Notes: generated by a model from the sequence alone, not told the origin. A stretch of DNA of 64,000 nucleotides from RGIG3701 sp031553595 (GCA_031553595.1 JAVBLI010000008.1:1-64000), one strand, 5' to 3'; counted from the stretch's first letter, positions 1 to 8,874 are shown. Made by a program: numbers and translations.

Positions 1-19
1 TTAGGAATGGTTCCGCAAG

Positions 20-124
20 AACAGCAGCCGGGAATGGAGCGCAGCGGAATGACCGGATAAAGCCGTCAAGCATTACCCCACTTCTATCCGATCATTCCGC
101 TGCACTCCATTCCCGGCTGCTGTT
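20..124. repeat. CAG-CCGGG palindromic element, copy 1 (AATG subtype)
   Basis: Large imperfect inverted repeat. The left end reads AACAGCAGCCGGGAATGG and the right end CCATTCCCGGCTGCTGTT; the inner stem pairs AATGACCGGATA with TATCCGATCATT. The asymmetric loop (CCCCACTTC next to the right stem) gives it an orientation, here minus. It begins directly at the TAA stop of the ROK kinase, so relative to that gene it forms a long hairpin immediately 3' of the coding region, where it could end transcription or protect the mRNA end. This function is inferred from position only. Confidence 0.9.
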
Positions 125-1033
125 TTAAATCGTCGCCAGCGCCGCCGCGGCCAGCAGCCCGCCGTTTTCACCCAGCGGGGATGGAATGATTTCGAGATTC
201 GGATTCGCACCGCAGTATATTTCCCGCTGCACTGTTTCCCGCAGCGTGGGCCCGAAAAGCGGAAACGCGAGCGAAACACCGCCGCCGATGACGACTTTTT
301 GCGGGTTCAGAAGATTACACGCCGCGGCGATGGCCGAGCCGAGGTATTCGCCCTCAAGCTGGAAGGTTTTCACCGCCGCCGCTTCCCCGGCAATCGCCCG
401 CGCGGCGATTTGGTCAGCGGTTAACGGCCCACCGCCCTGCTCCGTGTAATTCCGCATGATTCCGGGCCCGGCCGCGTACATTTCCAGACATCCTCGCGAG
501 CCGCACTGACACGGACGGCCGCCGGGAACGACGGTCACATGACCGATTTCCCCCGCGTTACCGTATCCGCCCGTGAAAATCCCATCCCCGGCCCAGATCG
601 CCCCGCCCACGCCGTTCGAAACGGTGATGTACAAAAAATGGGCCGCGTCGCGCCCGCCGCCGAAGCGCTTCTCGGCCAGCGCACACGCCTGGGCGTCATT
701 CCGCAGCGCCACCGGCAAGCCGAACTTTTTTTCCAGCATCTCCCCCAGCGGCAAGTCGCGAATGCCGGAAAAACTGGCCTCCACCCACATCCCCCGCGCG
801 GGGTCTGCCAAGCCGGGAATGGTGGCGCCGATCGCCGCCGCAGCGCACTCGGGATGTTCGCGGAGTAACATTTCCGCCATTTCGGTAATCTGCCGCGCGA
901 CGCCGTCCGCCGTCAACTCCCGCCACGGCTGCTGCCGCCGATGCGCCACGTTTCCGTGCTCGTCGACGAAAGCCGCGCGAACTTTCGAGCCGCCGATGTC
1001 GATCGCAAGGATGGTGCTGGAGGACCTTTTCAT
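125..1033 (-). CDS. ROK family sugar kinase (glucokinase-like)
   Basis: 302 residues when started at the ATG at 1031-1033; a longer reading to 1069 adds 12 residues with no family homology. The N-terminal phosphate motif DIGGSKVR, the catalytic Asp context RNDAQACAL, EIGHV and the ROK zinc motif CQCGSRGCLE are all visible, in the order expected for ROK kinases. The family phosphorylates glucose, N-acetylglucosamine, N-acetylmannosamine or other hexoses with ATP in the cytosol; a kinase rather than a repressor is indicated because no N-terminal HTH precedes the motif. The gene lies 3' of argG on the same strand, separated by a hairpin region, so co-transcription is uncertain. Substrate cannot be read from sequence. 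No clear Shine-Dalgarno is seen. Confidence 0.88.
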   Translation of the reverse strand: MKRSSSTILAIDIGGSKVRAAFVDEHGNVAHRRQQPWRELTADGVARQITEMAEMLLREHPECAAAAIGATIPGLADPARGMWVEASFSGIRDLPLGEMLEKKFGLPVALRNDAQACALAEKRFGGGRDAAHFLYITVSNGVGGAIWAGDGIFTGGYGNAGEIGHVTVVPGGRPCQCGSRGCLEMYAAGPGIMRNYTEQGGGPLTADQIAARAIAGEAAAVKTFQLEGEYLGSAIAAACNLLNPQKVVIGGGVSLAFPLFGPTLRETVQREIYCGANPNLEIIPSPLGENGGLLAAAALATI

Positions 1034-1058
1034 GGGGATGTGGGGTGTGGGGGTTTTG

Positions 1059-1178
1059 CGGAACCGCAATCGTGAGATTGCGGAAAGGATAGAGATGCGA
1101 GAGAGTACTCCCCTGTCTCACATTCCATCCATTATTTACCGCATTCCGCTCTCCGCAATCTTACGATTGCGGCTCTGT
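1059..1178. repeat. Intergenic hairpin with paired CCGCAATC...GATTGCGG palindromes
   Basis: Between the argG stop and the ROK start. The left arm carries CCGCAATCGTGAGATTGCGG and the right arm CCGCAATCTTACGATTGCGG followed by CTCTG. Each arm is itself a palindrome and the two also pair with each other. Weak GGATGTGGGG-type words next to the left arm are mirrored by CATTCCATCC words. The same 20-base palindrome pair occurs at 58440-58538. Possible terminator or processing site after argG. Confidence 0.8.
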
Positions 1179-1187
1179 AGCCAAGGC

Positions 1188-2408
1188 TTACTTCAACTCA
1201 CTCCGCGGGGTGACCTGGGCCTGGACGCGGCCGGGCAGCGACATGATGCGGAGGAAACCCTCGGCGTCGGTCTGATTATAACTGCCGCCGCCTTCCATCG
1301 TGGCGATTCCCTCGTCGTAAAGGCTGTTCGGGCTCACGCGGCTGACCACGTCGACGTTCCCCTTATAAAGCGCGAGCTTCACCTCGCCGGTGACGGGCCG
1401 CTGGGCGGTTTTGATGAAGGACAGCAGGGCGTCCATCTTCGCGTGGTACCAGAAACCGTAATAAATCATCTCGGCCACTTCCGGCGCCAGGCGGTCGCGG
1501 AGGTGCGTCAGGTCGCGGTCGAGGCACAGGCTCTCGAGCTGACGGTGGGCCATGTAAAGAACCGTCATGCCCGGGGACTCGTACACACCGCGGCTTTTCA
1601 TCCCCACGAAGCGGTTCTCGACCATGTCGATGCGCCCGACCCCGTTTCGGCCCGCGATTTCGTTGAGCTTTTTCACGATTCCAATCGCGTCCAGCTTTTC
1701 GCCGTTAACGGCCACGGGCACGCCGGACGCAAAAGCGACGGTGAGCTCTTCCGTGGCGTCCGGGGCTTCTTTCGGGCTGACGGTCATGCCGAAATCCACA
1801 GTTTCCACGCCGTTAACGGTGAGGTCTTCCAACTGGCCCGCCTCGTAACTGATGTGGAAGCAGTTTTCGTCGGAGCTGTACGGCTTCGAAACGGACGCCT
1901 TAATCGGGATGTTTTTCTCGGCACAGTATGCGATCATCTCCGTCCGGCCGGGGAAAAGCTGACGGAATTTCTCCATCCGCCACGGAGCCACGACGGTAAT
2001 ACTCGGGTCAAGCGCCTCGGCCGCGAGCTGAAACCGGCACTGGTCGTTTCCTTTTACGGTAGCGCCGTGGACGAAAAACTTCGCGCCAACTTCTTTCGCC
2101 ACTTCCAGACACGCTTTCGCGATGATCGGGCGTGCGATGGATGTGCCCAGCAGGTAAATTCCCTCGTATTTCGCCTGCCACTGCACCATGGGGAACGCGA
2201 AATCGCGACAGCATTCGTTCTGCACATCCACGATTCGCGCACTGGCGGCGCCGATATTCCGCGCCTTCTCCATGATCGCCTGCCGGTCTTCGCACGGCTG
2301 CCCCAGGTCCACATACACCGCGTGGACTTCATAACCCTCGTCCAGAAGCCAGCCCAGAAGCACAGAGGTGTCCAGACCGCCGGAGTACGCCAAAACACAT
2401 TTTTTCAT
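1188..2408 (-). CDS. argG: Argininosuccinate synthase
   Basis: 406 residues, normal for the family. It joins citrulline and aspartate with ATP to give argininosuccinate, the penultimate step of arginine synthesis. The PP-loop AYSGGLDTS (residues 7-15) binds ATP. GTSIARPIIAK and the HGATVKGNDQCRF block, which form the citrulline/aspartate pocket, are visible, as is VSKPYSSDENCFHISYE in the middle. It is the N-type PPase class and not an asparagine synthase. The ATG at 2406-2408 has AAAGGA 8-9 bases upstream. No other arginine gene is in the window; argH is probably elsewhere. Confidence 0.97.
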   Translation of the reverse strand: MKKCVLAYSGGLDTSVLLGWLLDEGYEVHAVYVDLGQPCEDRQAIMEKARNIGAASARIVDVQNECCRDFAFPMVQWQAKYEGIYLLGTSIARPIIAKACLEVAKEVGAKFFVHGATVKGNDQCRFQLAAEALDPSITVVAPWRMEKFRQLFPGRTEMIAYCAEKNIPIKASVSKPYSSDENCFHISYEAGQLEDLTVNGVETVDFGMTVSPKEAPDATEELTVAFASGVPVAVNGEKLDAIGIVKKLNEIAGRNGVGRIDMVENRFVGMKSRGVYESPGMTVLYMAHRQLESLCLDRDLTHLRDRLAPEVAEMIYYGFWYHAKMDALLSFIKTAQRPVTGEVKLALYKGNVDVVSRVSPNSLYDEGIATMEGGGSYNQTDAEGFLRIMSLPGRVQAQVTPRSELK

Positions 2409-2758
2409 GCGATTTTTCCTTTATTTTAGATGTGAAAACGTGATCGAAAGAGGCCAAAATTTCCTTCATTCTTAACCATTTTTCAGAAAATCGCAAGTAG
2501 GGGCGGGGAGTTGAATTAGGAATTGGAAATTCGGAATGATGAATTTTCATTGAATCGCGGGAGCGTGCACGCGGTTTTTTCCATGCGAACGAAAGGCGAT
2601 TTTCATGGACTCATATCAGAGGATAAAAAAAGGCCGAAAACAGCGACGAAAGCTCTGTTTTTCAGCGTTTTTCTTGAAAATAATATTAAACTTGCGTGTC
2701 CCCCGCACGGGGCGATTATACATCATTTTTTGTATTTTTTTCAGGAGTATTTTTTAGT
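2409..2758. other. Divergent intergenic region argG / HTH gene
   Basis: 350 bases without a credible gene. It holds the argG leader (minus strand), the 13-mer TCGCAAGTAGGGG at 2491-2503 (also at 38841-38853), and a word-repeat half-arm at about 2512-2545 (GAATTAGGAATTGG, GAAATTCGGAATG) that resembles one arm of the hairpins described elsewhere but has no partner. A small palindrome CCCCGCACGGGG at 2701-2712 sits upstream of the HTH gene and could be an operator. Confidence 0.6.
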
Positions 2759-3187
2759 ATGAAACGTTTATCTTTTTCTCTGCAAAAAAACATTTTGCAT
2801 CTTTATTTTACGGGGGTCAGCCAGCGTGAAATCGCGCGGCGGATGGGGATTTCGCGGCGGCACGTGGCGGGAATTGTCGGCACACCGACTCGGGAAAATG
2901 AAGGTGAAAAAACACGCCGAGCACTTTCAGAGAACTCACTTCCGCGGATGGTAGCAGTACGCGGTGGCGAAATTTATGCGCGATGCCCGGAGTGCGGATG
3001 CAGGGCGGTGATGCCGTGCCGCTCGTGCGCGTTACGCGTCCGTACGTCACGCGAGGAAAGTGCACAAAAAAAGCACACAAAATTTTCAGGACAGGGCACG
3101 TCGCACCCACTACTGCTGAATCTAAAAAAACGGGAATATCAGCGGTATTTGGATGTGAAACGTGGAGAGGGAGATGGGAAATGCTGA
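2759..3187 (+). CDS. Small HTH protein with Cys-rich motif (unknown function)
   Basis: 142 residues from the ATG at 2759, chosen because AGGAG lies 12 bases upstream; the 21 residues before it are untranslated leader. Residues about 10-37 (GVSQREIARRMGISRR) form a homeodomain-like helix-turn-helix of the kind found in resolvases and RNA-polymerase sigma region 4. The middle carries CPECGCRAVMPCRSC, which can bind zinc. The rest is basic. Similar small HTH plus Cys-motif proteins are common in planctomycetes and have no assigned role. It is probably a DNA-binding protein. It stands alone, with its own leader and a hairpin element 38 bases after the stop. Confidence 0.72.
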   Translation: MKRLSFSLQKNILHLYFTGVSQREIARRMGISRRHVAGIVGTPTRENEGEKTRRALSENSLPRMVAVRGGEIYARCPECGCRAVMPCRSCALRVRTSREESAQKKHTKFSGQGTSHPLLLNLKKREYQRYLDVKRGEGDGKC

Positions 3188-3225
3188 ATGCTGGAGCAGT
3201 TACCAAATTAATTGCCTCACACGGA

Positions 3226-3343
3226 AACAGTAGCCGGAAGCGGAGCGTTCGCGCAGAGGCCGGATAGAAGTGGAAAAAACACCCGACGATTCTATCCGGT
3301 CTCTGCGCGTCACTGCGTTCCGCTGCGCTCCCGGCTGCTGTTC
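3226..3343. repeat. CAG-CCGGG palindromic element, copy 2 (GAGCG subtype)
   Basis: Same outer ends as copy 1 but the stem words differ: GGAAGCGGAGCG and GAGGCCGG on the left pair with CCGGTCTCTGCG and GCGCTCCCGG on the right. The right arm holds the extra block CGTCACTGCGTTCCGCTG, so it is the long arm here. Orientation is plus (GATAGAAGTGG after the left stem). It lies 3' of the HTH gene. Confidence 0.9.
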
Positions 3344-3475
3344 TTGTGAATACATTATCGGGGAGTCGCTCTTCATGCTGAATACTTAATTTGTGGCATG
3401 TGGGCGGCCGGCGCGATTCCAGCCGCCCTCACGCTGAAAAAAAAGGTTTTTATTCGAAATTTCACGCCGGGAGAG

Positions 3476-3504
3476 TGGAAATGATGCGGAGAAACGGATA
3501 TAAT
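3476..3504 (+). promoter_or_regulatory. Candidate sigma70-type promoter for the MoxR operon
   Basis: TGGAAA at 3476-3481 and TATAAT at 3499-3504 with a 17-base spacer, about 100 bases before the MoxR start. The -10 is perfect and the -35 matches four of six positions of the general bacterial consensus. This is a pattern match only. Confidence 0.42.
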
Positions 3505-3605
3505 GGTGTTTTAATGGGAATTTATAGACTGATGGATGAAAAAAGCGTGCGGCTTCAGGGCGCCACGCACAAAATACGCGATTTTTTCGGAAAGGAACAT
3601 TTTTT

Positions 3606-4589
3606 ATGGTGATTACACGGGAAGACATGGCGGAACAGCTCCAGAAATTTGTGGCGGATTACGGAAAGCTGGAGCGGGAGCTGCAAAAAACGGTGGTCGG
3701 GCAGGAGACGGCGGTGCGAATGACGCTCGGAGCGCTGATCCTGGGCGGGCATGTGCTCCTGGAAGGGCTGCCGGGGACGGGGAAAACGCATCTGGGCACG
3801 GCGCTGGCGGAGGTGATTTCGCTGCACCTGAACCGGATTCAGTGTACGCCGGACCTGATGCCCACGGACATCACGGGGACGTACGTGATCATGGAGACGG
3901 CCCAGGGCCGTCGGGCTTTCGAGTTCCAGAAAGGCCCGCTTTTCTCGAATATCGTGCTGGCCGACCAGATTAACCGCACCTCGCCCCGCACGCAGGCGGC
4001 CATGCTGGAAGCCATGGAGCAGGAGGAGATCACGGTCTCCACGGAAACGTTTCGCCTGCCGGAGCCGTTCTGCGTGATCGCGACGCAAAATCCGCTGGAA
4101 ATGGAGGGGACGTATCCGCTTCCGGAAGCGCAGGTGGACCGGTTCCTGTTTCAGGTGAAGACGGTCATGCCCACGCCGGAAGAGCTGGATCTGATTTTGC
4201 AGCAGACCACGTCCGCCCAGCGGGTGGTGCTGCAGAAGGTGCTGGACGGCGGCCGAATCCTGAAAATGCGGGAAATCGTGAAAAATGTGGCGATTTCGGA
4301 CGCGCTGCGGAAAAAGGCGGTGGAAACGGTGTTCGCGTCTCAGCCGGACGCGAAAACGGCGCCGGAAATGGTGAAAAAATATGTGCGTTACGGGGCCGGC
4401 CCGCGGGGCGTGCAGGCGCTGGTGCTGGGGGCGAAATTCCTGGCGGCGGTGGAAGGCCGGATGGATGTGACCGCGGCGGACCTGCAAAACGCGCTGGTGC
4501 CCGCGCTGCGTCACCGCCTGATCCTGAATTTTAACGGCCAGGCGGAAGGCGTGCAGCCGGAAGAGATTTTGCAGCAGTTAAGAAAATAA
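3606..4589 (+). CDS. MoxR-family AAA+ ATPase
   Basis: 327 residues. MoxR ATPases are AAA+ chaperones that work with DUF58 and VWA proteins, as in methanol dehydrogenase maturation and envelope stress. Walker A is GLPGTGKT (residues 54-61). The Walker B region reads IVLADQINRTSPRTQAAML (about 116-134), where most MoxR proteins have Asp-Glu; here the Glu is Gln (codon CAG). Sensor 1 is ATQNPLEMEGTYPLPEAQVDRF, a family signature. The C-terminal lid contains the GPRGVQAL motif. GGAAAGGAA lies 10 bases before the ATG. The stop is 4 bases from the DUF58 start, so the three genes 3606-7398 form one operon. Confidence 0.93.
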   Translation: MVITREDMAEQLQKFVADYGKLERELQKTVVGQETAVRMTLGALILGGHVLLEGLPGTGKTHLGTALAEVISLHLNRIQCTPDLMPTDITGTYVIMETAQGRRAFEFQKGPLFSNIVLADQINRTSPRTQAAMLEAMEQEEITVSTETFRLPEPFCVIATQNPLEMEGTYPLPEAQVDRFLFQVKTVMPTPEELDLILQQTTSAQRVVLQKVLDGGRILKMREIVKNVAISDALRKKAVETVFASQPDAKTAPEMVKKYVRYGAGPRGVQALVLGAKFLAAVEGRMDVTAADLQNALVPALRHRLILNFNGQAEGVQPEEILQQLRK

Positions 4590-4593
4590 CATC

Positions 4594-5469
4594 ATGGAAA
4601 AGAATTTTCAGAACATGCTCCCTCATTACGCGCGGCGGGCGCAGCTGCTGGGCGGCGGGATCACGGCGTGCCGTCAGACGCTGCTGCCGGCGGGAGGGAC
4701 GGTGCAGACGGGCCTGCGGGATTATGCGCCGGGGGATGCCGTCAGCCGGGTGGACTGGGGGATTTGTGCCCGGCATGATGAGCTCCGCGTGCGGGAATTT
4801 CGGGGCACGGCCGTGCGGCACGTGTACCTGATGCTGGATGTGTCCTGTTCCATGAAAGTGGACGCGGCGAAATTCGCCCTTGCGCGGCAATCGGCCATGA
4901 CCGTGGCGTACACGCTGCTGTGCGAAAACGCGTACGTCACGGTGTTTACATGGGCCCAGCGGCTGGAAAACATGCTGCACCCGGTGATGGGGCGGCTGCG
5001 GACGGGCCGGGTGATGCGATTTTTGGATGACACGTGCGTGACGGAGAAAACCACGGACTTTTCCGCGGCGGTGGAGGAGTTCTGCGGACTGGGCATGCCG
5101 CGCGGACAGGTTTTCGTGCTCAGTGATTTTTTCGCGGACACGGATGACTTCCGGAAGGCGTACGCGCCGGGTTTTTCGCGTTTTCAGGCGGACGGTTATG
5201 AAGTCCGGGCGATTCACGTGACGTCTCAGGCGGATCGCGGCGAGGGAATCCGGGGGGATGTGGAAATCGTGGACGTGGAAAGCGGTTATCGTCAGGCGAT
5301 TACGCTTACGGAGCGGGAAGTGCGTGCGTATCAGGCGCTTTATGACGCGTATGTGCACAGTGTGGGCGATTTTTGTCGGAGTCGGCGGATTCCTTACACG
5401 GAAGTCGCCACCGGCATGACGCGGGACACGGCGTGCTTGGCCGCGCTGGGAATTCCGACAAAAAAATAA
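4594..5469 (+). CDS. DUF58 domain protein
   Basis: 291 residues, cytosolic. The DUF58 signature YAPGDAVSRVDW is at about residues 44-55, followed by a VWA-like fold beginning LMLDVSCSMKV, whose Asp-x-Ser-x-Ser is an intact metal-ion-dependent adhesion site motif. DUF58 proteins accompany MoxR ATPases and are thought to act as adaptors or substrates. Compared with many homologues that have N-terminal membrane spans, this one is the short soluble form. The ATG follows the MoxR stop by 4 bases, which implies translational coupling. Its exact role is unknown. Confidence 0.9.
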   Translation: MEKNFQNMLPHYARRAQLLGGGITACRQTLLPAGGTVQTGLRDYAPGDAVSRVDWGICARHDELRVREFRGTAVRHVYLMLDVSCSMKVDAAKFALARQSAMTVAYTLLCENAYVTVFTWAQRLENMLHPVMGRLRTGRVMRFLDDTCVTEKTTDFSAAVEEFCGLGMPRGQVFVLSDFFADTDDFRKAYAPGFSRFQADGYEVRAIHVTSQADRGEGIRGDVEIVDVESGYRQAITLTEREVRAYQALYDAYVHSVGDFCRSRRIPYTEVATGMTRDTACLAALGIPTKK

Positions 5470-5487
5470 ATAGACCTTTTAATATTC

Positions 5488-7398
5488 ATGATTACGTTCA
5501 TTCATCCTTATCATCTGATCTGGCTTCTGCTGGCGGTGCCCCTGGTGATTTTTTACCTGTGGCGGCTGCGGGTGAAGCGGGTGGAAGTGGCCACGGGCGC
5601 GATGTGGCAGCGGGCGCTTCCGATCATTCATCCCCGGCGGGCGTGGCAGGTGTGGCGCTGGCCCGTCTCTCTGACTGTGCAGCTGGCGATTCTCACGACG
5701 CTCGTCCTGGCGCTGGCGGAACCCTGCTGGCGGCGGCCGCAGCGCGTGGCCGTGGTGCTGGATCTGACCGCGAGTATGAGTGTCGAGGACACCGGCGGCG
5801 GCACGCGCGCGAATTCCGCCCGGGAAAAGCTGAAGGAACTGGCCGCGAACACGGGGTATAATGACCGCATGGCACTGATCGTGGTTTCGGACACAATTCG
5901 GATCGTCAGCCGGATGACGAATGACCGCGCGGGGATTCTGGCGGCGGTGACCGGTGAAACGCTGCCCGCGCCGGGCGGAAACGCTTCCGTGGAAGAGGCC
6001 GTGGCCATGGCCCACTCCATCATTACCGTGAACACGGACGGGCGGTATGACCCGAAAACGCAGAACGTGGTGCTCATCAGTGACGGCTGTTTTCAGGAGT
6101 CGGCGGAGGTGCTGGCGGACCCGGCGGTGCGGTGGGTGGCCGTGGGAACGTCCATCGCGAATGTGGAGGTGCAGAATGTGGCCGTGGCGCGGCGGGATGC
6201 CGAGAATCCGCGAAAATTTGAAACGCTCGTCACTCTCCGGAATCACTCCCCGCGTGAAATCGCCGGCACGCTGCGGCTGGAGATGGACGGGAAGGCGTTT
6301 CATGAACAGGCGGTGAAACTCGCACCCGGTGAGGATGATGCATCCGGTGGCGCGGCGGACGGACGCACCACGCTGATCGTGGCGGGAGAAGAACCGGGGC
6401 GGAAGGAAATTACCGCGGTTTTCATGCCGCAGAATGCCGCGGATGATTTTCTGGCGGAGGATAATCGTCTCTCGGCCGTGCTTTATGAGGCCGTGACGTT
6501 CCGCGTTACCGTGGTGGCGGAGGGTGAAAAAAATCGTCTGCTGGAGGAGGCGTTCCGGCGCTTGCCGTACGTCACAGTGCGAGGCGCGGGGGTGGCGGAA
6601 GGAAAACCCGTGCCGCCGGTGAAGACGGGCGTTTCACAGGATGCGGACGAGGTGACGGTGGCGGAAATCGCGGTATATGACCGGGTTTTTCCGGAAAACC
6701 CGCCGCGGGGCACGCTGGCGCTGTGTTTCGCGCCGCCGCAGCATCCTGGATTATGGATGCTGGCGCCGGACACGCAGGATTTCGTACTCATGCCGTGGAC
6801 GGAGGGTGAGAAATATCATTTTAACACCGCGGGAATCGGGTTCACGGGGACACATCTGCTGGCGCTTGCGCCGGAGGCACGCCGGGTCGCGCACACGTGG
6901 CTGGTTTCGCAGAGCACGCTCGAACAGGGCACGAAAAGTGAAGACGAGAATCTCGCGAAAAGTGCAAAAGCGGTCTCCACCACGGAGCTGGCGTGGGGGC
7001 TGGATTTTGTGGGCATGACAAAAAAACCGGTAGACGCGGCGAAAACGGATTCCCAAAATGACGCCGCGAATTTCCCCGCCCGCCTGGTACTGGCCGCGTG
7101 TGACATCACGAAAAGCGACTGGCTGCTGGCCGACGATTTTCCGCAGTTTCTGCAGTACGCCCTGGATTGGCTCGCGGACACGGACGCCACGCGCTTCCGC
7201 CTCACGCACGGTGTAGACCCGGCCTGGACGCCGCCGGAAGTGCTGCGTGACAGTAACCTGAACGTGCCGCCACACCCCGAAAAAGCGTTCCGCCTGCCCG
7301 GCGAGGACATCATCCCCCTGTGGAGCATCCTTGCGGTGATCGTCCTGACGGGAATCGTGGTGGAGTGGTGTTTTTACCAGCGGCGGTGGCTGGAATGA
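5488..7398 (+). CDS. BatA-like membrane protein with VWA domain
   Basis: 636 residues. The N-terminus (ITFIHPYHLIWLLLAVPLV, second span near residues 60-75) is the two-helix BatA N-terminal domain; a VWA domain follows, starting VVLDLTASMSVEDTG, with Asp-x-Thr-x-Ser in place of Asp-x-Ser-x-Ser. Residues 240-580 are a large region probably outside the membrane, and a last helix (IPLWSILAVIVLTGIVVEW) anchors the C-terminus. It is the third gene of the MoxR/DUF58/VWA operon, 18 bases after the DUF58 stop. Such complexes assemble or repair envelope proteins; the specific client is not known. Confidence 0.88.
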   Translation: MITFIHPYHLIWLLLAVPLVIFYLWRLRVKRVEVATGAMWQRALPIIHPRRAWQVWRWPVSLTVQLAILTTLVLALAEPCWRRPQRVAVVLDLTASMSVEDTGGGTRANSAREKLKELAANTGYNDRMALIVVSDTIRIVSRMTNDRAGILAAVTGETLPAPGGNASVEEAVAMAHSIITVNTDGRYDPKTQNVVLISDGCFQESAEVLADPAVRWVAVGTSIANVEVQNVAVARRDAENPRKFETLVTLRNHSPREIAGTLRLEMDGKAFHEQAVKLAPGEDDASGGAADGRTTLIVAGEEPGRKEITAVFMPQNAADDFLAEDNRLSAVLYEAVTFRVTVVAEGEKNRLLEEAFRRLPYVTVRGAGVAEGKPVPPVKTGVSQDADEVTVAEIAVYDRVFPENPPRGTLALCFAPPQHPGLWMLAPDTQDFVLMPWTEGEKYHFNTAGIGFTGTHLLALAPEARRVAHTWLVSQSTLEQGTKSEDENLAKSAKAVSTTELAWGLDFVGMTKKPVDAAKTDSQNDAANFPARLVLAACDITKSDWLLADDFPQFLQYALDWLADTDATRFRLTHGVDPAWTPPEVLRDSNLNVPPHPEKAFRLPGEDIIPLWSILAVIVLTGIVVEWCFYQRRWLE

Positions 7399-7423
7399 GA
7401 ATGCCTGTTAATCCGGCCGCAAG

Positions 7424-7540
7424 AACAGTAGCCGGGAATGGAGTGGAACGCAGTGACGCGCAATGACCGGATAAGAATCGCAGAATATTTCCCCACTTCT
7501 TATCCGGTCATTGCGTTTCGCTTCATTCCCGGCTGCTGTT
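7424..7540. repeat. CAG-CCGGG palindromic element, copy 3 (AATG subtype)
   Basis: It lies between two converging genes (BatA-like and EamA). Ends are AACAGTAGCCGGGAATGG and CATTCCCGGCTGCTGTT; the inner stem pairs AATGACCGGATAAG with CTTATCCGGTCATT. Orientation is minus and the left arm is the long one (GGAACGCAGTGACGCG). Its position fits a two-way terminator. Confidence 0.9.
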
Positions 7541-7578
7541 TTAAACCGCTGTGTAAACCGGCAACCGTCGTCGGCGCG

Positions 7579-8649
7579 TCAAATCTGTAAGGACGCATTT
7601 TCTGTTTTCAGGGCGTCCTCTTCGCTGCCGGTGTTCGCGATGATGATGCCCAGGATGGTCAGGAAGATGCCGATCAGGATGCCGGGATTAATGTTTTCGC
7701 GGAAGATGAGGAATCCAACCACGGGGGCCAGGGCGAGCTGTGTGACGTTCAGGATGCTGACTTTCACGACGCTGAGGTATTTCAGGCCGAGGGTCAGCGC
7801 GACGAAGGCCAGCAGATTCGCCGTGCCGGCGGTGTACGCCCAAAAATAATCCCATGGCCCGAGTGTGGCGTACGTCTGCACGCCGTGCTGCGAAAAATCG
7901 ACCAGCGAAAGAAAGATCGCCCCCGTGCCCGGCAGCATGGTCACCACCAGCAGCGGCGAATACCCCGCCCCGGCCATGTACCGGATGTACGTGCACGAGA
8001 CGGCGCTGATCAGGCCCACGAGCACGGTTAGCAGCAGCATCTGAATCCCCAGCCGTTGCAATTCGCCGGAAATCTCAGGGGTGACGGCTTCCCCCGCCGC
8101 CAGGGTTTCATCCTCCGCGACCGATGCCGCGCCGGCGGAGACCCGCGTCTCGGCTTTTTCCAGCGCCCGCGTGCCGGTGGTCAGTGCCGCCAGGGCAAGG
8201 AGAATGACGGCCAACGAAATCAGAATCCGCAGGGAAATCCGTTCCCGGAGCATTAAATAGGCCACCACTGGCGAGCCCAGCAGCACGCCTGTCCAGTTCC
8301 CCGCCACGCTGACCGCCATGCCGATGACGCCCAGCGCCTGAAAGAAAAGTACGTTTCCCACGAGCTGCACCAGCAGTCCGATTCCCAAAAACGTGAGGAA
8401 AACCCGCCACGTGGGCCATTTCGTTCGCCCCGTGAACGCCATCCACAGGAACACCGGCAGCGCGAAATAAAACGCCACGCTTTCGCGGATGGCCACGGTC
8501 ACATACACATCTGTGCCCTGCTCAGCCAGGTGGCGGATGCAAGCATTCGAAACCGTATAAAACACCGCCGCAAGAATCGGTAACACCCACGCCCAGGCCA
8601 ATAATCCCGACCGCGATTCCCCTGCCTGCGGGGCCTGCTTCTCATCCAT
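7579..8649 (-). CDS. EamA / drug-metabolite transporter family permease
   Basis: 356 residues with about ten hydrophobic helices in two EamA-type halves (residues about 18-155 and 210-340). The N-terminal half has VLPILAAVFYTVSNACIRHL and the second half ends GFLIFRENINPGILIGIFLTI, typical of the repeat. A hydrophilic loop of about 45 residues rich in Ala and Glu separates the halves. Members export amino acids, nucleobases or other metabolites across the inner membrane; the substrate cannot be predicted. GAGGA lies about 8 bases before the ATG. The gene stands alone between two hairpin elements. Confidence 0.85.
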   Translation of the reverse strand: MDEKQAPQAGESRSGLLAWAWVLPILAAVFYTVSNACIRHLAEQGTDVYVTVAIRESVAFYFALPVFLWMAFTGRTKWPTWRVFLTFLGIGLLVQLVGNVLFFQALGVIGMAVSVAGNWTGVLLGSPVVAYLMLRERISLRILISLAVILLALAALTTGTRALEKAETRVSAGAASVAEDETLAAGEAVTPEISGELQRLGIQMLLLTVLVGLISAVSCTYIRYMAGAGYSPLLVVTMLPGTGAIFLSLVDFSQHGVQTYATLGPWDYFWAYTAGTANLLAFVALTLGLKYLSVVKVSILNVTQLALAPVVGFLIFRENINPGILIGIFLTILGIIIANTGSEEDALKTENASLQI

Positions 8650-8767
8650 TTTACGGTTTCCTCAAAAAATCCGTTTCCCTCTCTCAGAAACCGTCATTCT
8701 AGCAGAAATTGACAAAAACAGAAGACGCCTCGAAGTAAACGAAACAGGCATAAAAAATCTCTCTTAA

Positions 8768-8874
8768 AACAGTAGCCGGGAATGGATCGAAGCGCAATGA
8801 CCGGATTAGAATGGCTGAATATTTCTCCACTTCTAATCCGGTCATTTCGCTTCGCTTCATTCCCGGCTGCTGTT
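8768..8874. repeat. CAG-CCGGG palindromic element, copy 4 (AATG subtype)
   Basis: Both arms are of the short form. The inner stem pairs AATGACCGGATTAGAA with TTCTAATCCGGTCATT, a perfect 16-base match that includes a compensated A-T change relative to other copies. Orientation is minus; it lies 56 bases beyond the 3' end of the pilus operon, where it could end that long transcript. Confidence 0.9.

Larger units (their letters stand above)
3188..3605. other. Intergenic region HTH gene / moxR-like operon
   Basis: 418 bases with no convincing gene. It contains a CAG-CCGGG element (3226-3343), a short ATGCTGAATACTTAATTT word at 3372-3390 that resembles hairpin words elsewhere, an A8 run at 3437-3444, and the probable promoter of the MoxR operon at 3476-3504. 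Confidence 0.55.

Noticed and set aside
573..2429. 618-residue open frame on the plus strand
   Set aside because: It runs antisense through the ROK and argG genes, whose motifs are unmistakable; a GC-rich shadow with His/Arg-rich content and no family features.
2696..2758. N-terminal extension of the small HTH protein
   Set aside because: A good AGGAG and the ATG at 2759 give the normal HTH start; the earlier part is leader with a small palindrome.
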